From the NCBI GenBank assembly GCA_029990175.1, contig JARKIP010000005.1:67892501-67956500 (forward strand): DNA of 64,000 nucleotides, given 5' to 3'. Numbering within the stretch: position 1 is the stretch's first letter; every line of letters starts with the position of its first letter. Under the pieces are notes generated by a model, which was given only the letters and a program-made list of their open reading frames with translations, was not told the origin of the DNA and made no database searches. Position numbers and translations under genes: made by a program. This stretch comes from Petunia secreta (lineage: Eukaryota; Streptophyta; Magnoliopsida; Solanales; Solanaceae). Below are positions 58,073 through 64,000 of the stretch, piece by piece.

Positions 58073-59225
58073 TATTGAGACAATGTAATTATTACTCCAT
58101 CAGAGTTTTGGAAATGAAGTTCAGTTATGGAATATGAAGAAACAAAAATTATTGTCTTCTTAATAATTTAACTCCCATTACTGTTAGCTTCGTAGCTCCA
58201 AAAATGCTCAACTTACGAGTGTGTGACAATTTATTGTATTCCTCTAACTATAAGTAAAATCATAAATAGGCATAGTATTTCTACTAATTTATCTTTTTAT
58301 TTTTTCTTGGTATTTTTAAGAAGGAGTTTTTCAATATCATTTAATAAGGGTATTATGGGGAAGAAATAATAAAATTTACATTGATATTCTAAATTATCAA
58401 ATATTTTGGACCTTCTAAAAATAGAATACCTATCAATTAAAATGGATCGGAGGGAGTACCTTTTAGTCACTTAATTCAATCACATCCAAGATTGGTTGGC
58501 CTGAGAAGTATCTTGAAAACAGTGTTCTTGCGTATTTTGGAATGCAAAAAAAGGGTAAACATGTCATTTTACTTGGAGTATGTCACACACTCGGCCACGA
58601 ATAAAAATTATGCTCATGAGTTGAAATAAAAGATGACGCATTTAACGTTAAAATTGCAATAAAAGTATTACTATTAGATAAGAGTTTAAGTTTTATGCTC
58701 TATAAGAATTTAAGTTTTGTGCTCTATCAATATCAATAACTAAACGTCCACTGGTTATATAAGAATTTAAATTTTGTGCTCTATTAGTGTCAAAAGCTAA
58801 AACTCGATTGATTACATAAGAGTTTAAAGTTTTGTGCTCCATTTTAGTTGACTCGTTTTTGCTTTTTAGCTACTAGCTAGCTTAGTTGAGGAGAATACTG
58901 ACACGGCCAGAATTCTCGGCTAGGTCGTGCGGACACCCAACTACCTCCCTTAGACCTGTCAGACGAATTCTATTGACTGAATCGACATAATTAGCGTTTG
59001 AGAACAAGATAGATCTAACCTTAACAACACAAGCTAACTCCCAATGACAGACATATATACAAGATGTCTAAATAATACAGCTTGACTACTCAAAATACAA
59101 GAGTTTAAAGATTTCCAGATCAGACATCTAAGAAGTCCAAAAGATATGCACATCTCCCGAAAGGGGCAAAAATAAGATAAACTATAATATCTACAGCTGG
59201 CGGCCTCAATGGACAAGCTGTCTCA
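58073..59225. repeat. Duplicated segment B, copy 1
   Basis: The 1153-bp unit, non-coding, is followed directly by copy 2. It contains a Stowaway-like element (58095-58456), short internal repeats of a GTTTAAGTTTTGTGCTC type (58680-58850) and the first 327 bases of an LTR-like sequence from 58899. Confidence 0.92.
58095..58456. mobile_element. Stowaway-like MITE remnant
   Basis: A TA target flanks both sides. The right end GGATCGGAGGGAG matches the Stowaway terminal consensus, while the left end CTCCATCAGAG matches it only loosely. The element of about 362 bp is AT-rich with no ORF. Copies at 59248-59609 and 61120-61481 exist only because the segment is duplicated. Confidence 0.4.
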
Positions 59226-60378
59226 TATTGAGACAATGTAATTATTACTCCATCAGAGTTTTGGAAATGAAGTTCAGTTATGGAATATGAAGAAACAAAA
59301 ATTATTGTCTTCTTAATAATTTAACTCCCATTACTGTTAGCTTCGTAGCTCCAAAAATGCTCAACTTACGAGTGTGTGACAATTTATTGTATTCCTCTAA
59401 CTATAAGTAAAATCATAAATAGGCATAGTATTTCTACTAATTTATCTTTTTATTTTTTCTTGGTATTTTTAAGAAGGAGTTTTTCAATATCATTTAATAA
59501 GGGTATTATGGGGAAGAAATAATAAAATTTACATTGATATTCTAAATTATCAAATATTTTGGACCTTCTAAAAATAGAATACCTATCAATTAAAATGGAT
59601 CGGAGGGAGTACCTTTTAGTCACTTAATTCAATCACATCCAAGATTGGTTGGCCTGAGAAGTATCTTGAAAACAGTGTTCTTGCGTATTTTGGAATGCAA
59701 AAAAAGGGTAAACATGTCATTTTACTTGGAGTATGTCACACACTCGGCCACGAATAAAAATTATGCTCATGAGTTGAAATAAAAGATGACGCATTTAACG
59801 TTAAAATTGCAATAAACGTATTACTATTAGATAAGAGTTTAAGTTTTGTGCTCTATAAGAATTTAAGTTTTGTGCTCTATCAATATCAATAACTAAACGT
59901 CCACTGGTTATATAAGAATTTAAATTTTGTGCTCTATTAGTGTCAAAAGCTAAAACTCGATTGATTACATAAGAGTTTAAAGTTTTGTGCTCCATTTTAG
60001 TTGACTCGTTTTTGCTTTTTAGCTACTAGCTAGCTTAGTTGAGGAGAATACTGACACGACCAGAATTCTCGGCTAGGTCGTGCGGACACCCAACTACCTC
60101 CCTTAGACCTGTCAGACGAATTCTATTGACTGAATCGACATAATTAGCGTTTGAGAACAAGATAGATCTAACCTTAACAACACAAGCTAACTCCCAATGA
60201 CAGACATATATACAAGATGTCTAAATAATACAGCTTGACTACTCAAAATATAAGAGTTTAAAGATTTCCAGATCAGACATCTAAAAAGTCCAAAAGATAT
60301 GCACATCTCCCGAAAGGGGCAAAAATAAGATAAACTATAATATCTACAGCTGGCGGCCTCAATGGACAAGCTGTCTCA
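59226..60378. repeat. Duplicated segment B, copy 2 (mosaic)
   Basis: This copy abuts copy 1 head to tail. Its first half carries the variants of copy 1 and its second half those of copy 3. Confidence 0.9.
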
Positions 60379-60472
60379 CCGTGGACAGCTGAGAACATAC
60401 TGCTCCTCAATCACGACGTGGCTGGCTGAGCAGAATCTGCCGAAACGAAAATACACAACAAGAAACAAAGAA
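60379..60472. repeat. Duplicated segment C, copy 1
   Basis: The 94-bp segment pairs with 62252-62355. It lacks the AATCTTGGA insertion found in the other copy and joins segment A at a short GG overlap. Confidence 0.85.
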
Positions 60473-60904
60473 GGTTTTTCTCCCTTGAGCAAGGAGTTTT
60501 CCACGTAAAAACACTGTGTTCTTTAGATTGTTGTTTGTGTGTGTGTTTGTGTTTTATGGAGACTGTGGCACAAGAACGGGGTTCTAGAATTAAGAGTCGG
60601 GTTCTTCAAAAAATTGGAGGACACTATTCAATCCTCCTCTCCCCCTTGTAGTGTCCATAGGAGGTGCTTAGAATACAACACACTTGCGACCATATCGATT
60701 AATCAGATAATTGATGGTACTCTCTATTCTTATTTAGAACAGTCGACGAACTTCATATAATTCTATTTTAGCGACACACCGTGACATGATACACTTTTAT
60801 AAGGAAATGAAATAAAGACATCAATTGATTTATATAACGAGTAGGATATTAAATTTCATTAAGTTTTGTTTAAGAAAACCATCAACTTCTCTCTCTCTCT
60901 CTCT

Positions 60905-60942
<38 letters not shown>

Positions 60943-61097
60943 AATTGAGGAGAAGGTGACTTGGCACCTCTCTTTGGTCAAGGATCATATTTATTTTTTT
61001 TCTCATTTTTTTGACTTTTCTTTCATTGCTTTATTTTTTTCCTCACATTTTAATGCAAAACTCATTTATTATAGCGGAGAAGTGAATTCACGGAAAC
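60473..61097. repeat. Duplicated segment A, copy 2
   Basis: This is a copy of 57403-58072 with shorter CT (60888-60905) and AT (60906-60937) runs. The first part is therefore a second tail of the old Sirevirus LTR. Confidence 0.9.
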
Positions 61098-62251
61098 TAT
61101 TGAGACAATGTAATTATTACTCCATCAGAGTTTTGGAAATGAAGTTCAGTTATGGAATATGAAGAAACAAAAATTATTGTCTTCTTAATAATTTAACTCC
61201 CATTACTGTTAGCTTCGTAGCTCCAAAAATGCTCAACTTACGAGTGTGTGACAATTTATTGTATTCCTCTAACTATAAGTAAAATCATAATTAGGCATAG
61301 TATTTCTACTAATTTATCCTTTTATTTTTTCTTGGTATTTTCAAGAAGGAGTTTTTCAATATCATTTAATAAGGGTATTATGGGGAAGAAATAATAAAAT
61401 TTACATTGATATTCTAAATTATCAAATATTTTGGACCTTCTAAAAATAGAATACCTATCAATTAAAATGGATCGGAGAGAGTACCTTTTAGTCACTTAAT
61501 TCAATCACATCCAAGATTGGTTGGCCTGAGAAGTATCTTGAAAACAGTGTTCTTGCGTATTTTGGAATGCAAAAAAAAGGGTAAACATGTCATTTTACTT
61601 GGAGTATGTCACACACTCGGCCACGAATAAAAATTATGCTCATGAGTTGAAATAAAAGATGACGCATTTAACGTTAAAATTGCAATAAACGTATTACTAT
61701 TAGATAAGAGTTTAAGTTTTGTGCTCTATAAGAATTTAAGTTTTGTGCTCTATCAATATCAATAACTAAACGTCCACTGGTTATATAAGAATTTAAATTT
61801 TGTGCTCTATTAGTGTCAAAAGCTAAAACTCGATTGATTACATAAGAGTTTAAAGTTTTGTGCTCCATTTTAGTTGACTCGTTTTTGCTTTTTAGCTACT
61901 AGCTAGCTTAGTTGAGGAGAATACTGACACGACCAGAATTCTCGGCTAGGTCGTGCGGACACCCAACTACCTCCCTTAGACCTGTCAGACGAATTCTATT
62001 GACTGAATCGACATAATTAGCGTTTGAGAACAAGATAGATCTAACCTTAACAACACAAGCTAACTCCCAATGACAGACATATATACAAGATGTCTAAATA
62101 ATACAGCTTGACTACTCAAAATATAAGAGTTTAAAGATTTCCAGATCAGACATCTAAAAAGTCCAAAAGATATGCACATCTCCCGAAAGGGGCAAAAATA
62201 AGATAAACTATAATATCTACAGCTGGCGGCCTCAATGGACAAGCTGTCTCA
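61098..62251. repeat. Duplicated segment B, copy 3
   Basis: The 1154-bp copy differs from copies 1 and 2 at a few positions in its first half only (AATTAGG, ATCCTTTT, TTTTCAAG, GGAGAGAG and one extra A). Confidence 0.92.
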
Positions 62252-64000
62252 CCGTGGACAGCTGAGAACATACTGCTCCTCAATCACGACGTGGCTGGCT
62301 GAATCTTGGAGCAGAATCTGCCGAAACGAAAATACACAACAAGAAACAAAGAAGGAGTGAGTCATAAAGACTCACTATGTGAGAAAAAATTAGCGACCTC
62401 GAAGAATAGCTAGGCTAGTCAGGGAAACAGAAGCCATAGCAGTCAACTAGATAAGTCATCACAGATAATCAATGCAATAGATCTATACAGCTCACAAAAC
62501 ACGTATAAAGATATGAAATGAATGTACCATGATGCAATAGGATCACATGTGCCAGAAACATATTTATGATGCAGGACACTCATCGAGTACCAGGTGATAT
62601 ATGCAATAACAATCCTTCACAGTTGCGGCACCCTTATCGACTACTGGGAATACATATCAAGCTCACAACTAGAGTACACTGCTCCTATGCTCCATGCAAT
62701 ACCAAAACATATAATATACAGCGTAAATCCAAGCTAAGGCGTACTAAGTACGCCTTTCGGCAGCTACACATGTAAGAAACACGTGGTAGAATATCCACAA
62801 GGCCAAAGGCCATCAAAGAAATGGATACTATCACTTACCTCAAGTCCTGGGTCAGAATAGCTACTAAATACCTTTCTTTCCTTTTCTATGCCTCTCAGAA
62901 TAATCTTTTTTGGAACCAAAGAAACATATTCGCACTTATAAATGCCCGAAGAAAGAATATCTAATCTTTATACGAAGAAGAAAAAAATTACCAAAATACC
63001 CCTGGATCGGGCTTCACCGGAAGCCCATAATACATCTCCAAACTTCTCATAGTCTCACGAGTCCAATGGTATCACTATTTTTCATATTCAAATTCAATTT
63101 CATCAAATTTCTCAATTTTATTATTTTTAGGGTCCTAACCCAGTTTCCCTATTCAATTTCAAGAGATTCTAGAGCAAGAATCATGAATTAATGAAATTGG
63201 AAGATAATATGATGATACCTGATGGTTCTAGGCTTGTTGCCACTTGAATTTCACCTTAGAATTGATTGAAAGTGACTGAAATTTAGTTAGGAGTGAAATC
63301 GGCTGAAAACCCCCTTTTTATACCCCTCTATAAGCTGCTACAGTAAAAAAAAATGCAGATTTTTTTCGCACCAATAGCTATTAGCCTGAAATTCGGGTCC
63401 AAACAGGACTCTACAAGGTTCAGAATGACCTCAAATTTTGAACACAAGTCATACAAGACTTGTGTGACATGACTTGAATCAGATCTCCAGAACTAAAGAT
63501 ACGACTCCTACGGAAAGAGGTTAATTTCTTAACTTTGGGAATTTCAGCGAAATTGACCAAACAACCTCAGAATTCACTTCTAAAAGTTTCCAACGATCAC
63601 AAATGACCATTCAAACCTAACACAACTTTTAGATTTCAAATCAAAGTTCATTTACTCAAATCGGGCTCGAAAACCTCTTTTAAGCTTTACCGACAATTGA
63701 AACGAAAACCTTCTCAAAAATCCTACCAAACGAGGTTCGGATCAGCTCAAATTTTACATATAGGTCGTAGTGGACCTTATGCAGATTTTAAGACTGTTGG
63801 CACGCTAATAGGAGTAATAACACCAAAAATGACTACCTAAGATCGTTTCATTCCCCTCCACTTAGACTCTCGTTCATCTTCGAACGAGCCAGAGTCTAGA
63901 GTAGATTCCACATATCTAATGGGAATTCCTACACCAACTTTGACACCGTTCAACTGACAAATTTTACCATCATAGAACCAGAAATGCAAACACCGATAAA
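61925..64000. mobile_element. Possible LTR-retroelement end region, non-coding
   Basis: It begins TGACACGACCAGAATTC with GGTCGTGCGG soon after, resembling the start of LTRs common in nightshade genomes (TG-CACGACCC type). Truncated copies of this start lie at 58899 and 60052 through the duplication. No coding motif and no second LTR fall in the window. The 62356-64000 part is unique here and AT-rich, and the short open frames in it are unsupported. Confidence 0.35.

Noticed and set aside
59034..62242. Identical 60-64-codon minus-strand frames repeated at 59034, 60187, 62060 and at 59801, 61674
   Set aside because: They are copies of segment B and carry no motif; identity comes from duplication.
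62566..63191. Short plus-strand frames near the right end as host exons
   Set aside because: They are short, low in complexity and without motifs; the region looks like retroelement non-coding DNA.

Overview
The window is plant nuclear repeat DNA. I see no host gene, rRNA, tRNA gene or CRISPR array. The LTR-retrotransposon lineages present (Athila, Ogre/Tat, Sirevirus) are plant-specific. Their style, including a post-pol third ORF and an LTR-like start resembling common nightshade repeats, suggests a eudicot, perhaps Solanaceae; the species is not determinable from the sequence alone.

The main structure is one old Sirevirus (Ty1/copia, + strand; seen from 6996 to about 57612) that has been hit at four separate places. 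(1) An Athila-type Ty3/gypsy element (1-6995, - strand, cut by the window edge) abuts its integrase region. (2) A younger, complete Sirevirus (10851-20607, + strand, 804-bp LTRs, duplicated target AGTGG) splits its third ORF. (3) A complete 22.7-kb Ogre/Tat element (22339-45044, - strand, LTRs of about 4.4 kb, target GTACA) lies between its two polypurine tracts. (4) An 11.6-kb non-coding LTR element (45119-56749, - strand, LTRs of about 2.55 kb, target ATGTA) sits 24 bp inside its 3' LTR. The non-coding element shares its primer-binding site, polypurine tract and a conserved hairpin with the Ogre, so it looks like a non-autonomous partner of Ogre-type machinery.

The coding content is retroelement gag, protease, RT, RNase H and integrase, all broken by in-frame stops (mostly TAG) and frameshifts. 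The Ogre also has an upstream ORF1, a recognisable 192-bp intron between protease and RT, and a second RNase H. Both Sireviruses carry a third ORF after pol. It encodes a charged protein with a conserved central domain and a coiled-coil tail, and no obvious membrane segment.

From 57403 to 62355 the tail of the old Sirevirus LTR and its flank are duplicated in the order A-B-B-C-A-B-C. The middle B copy is a mosaic of the two others. From 61925 to the end the DNA resembles the start of another LTR element; I find no coding sequence there.

The signals most worth a second look are: an 11-bp near-palindrome repeated more than 15 times along the young Sirevirus; a hairpin-plus-purine-tract module found twice in the Ogre and twice in its non-coding partner, with paired changes in the stem; and the mosaic duplication.
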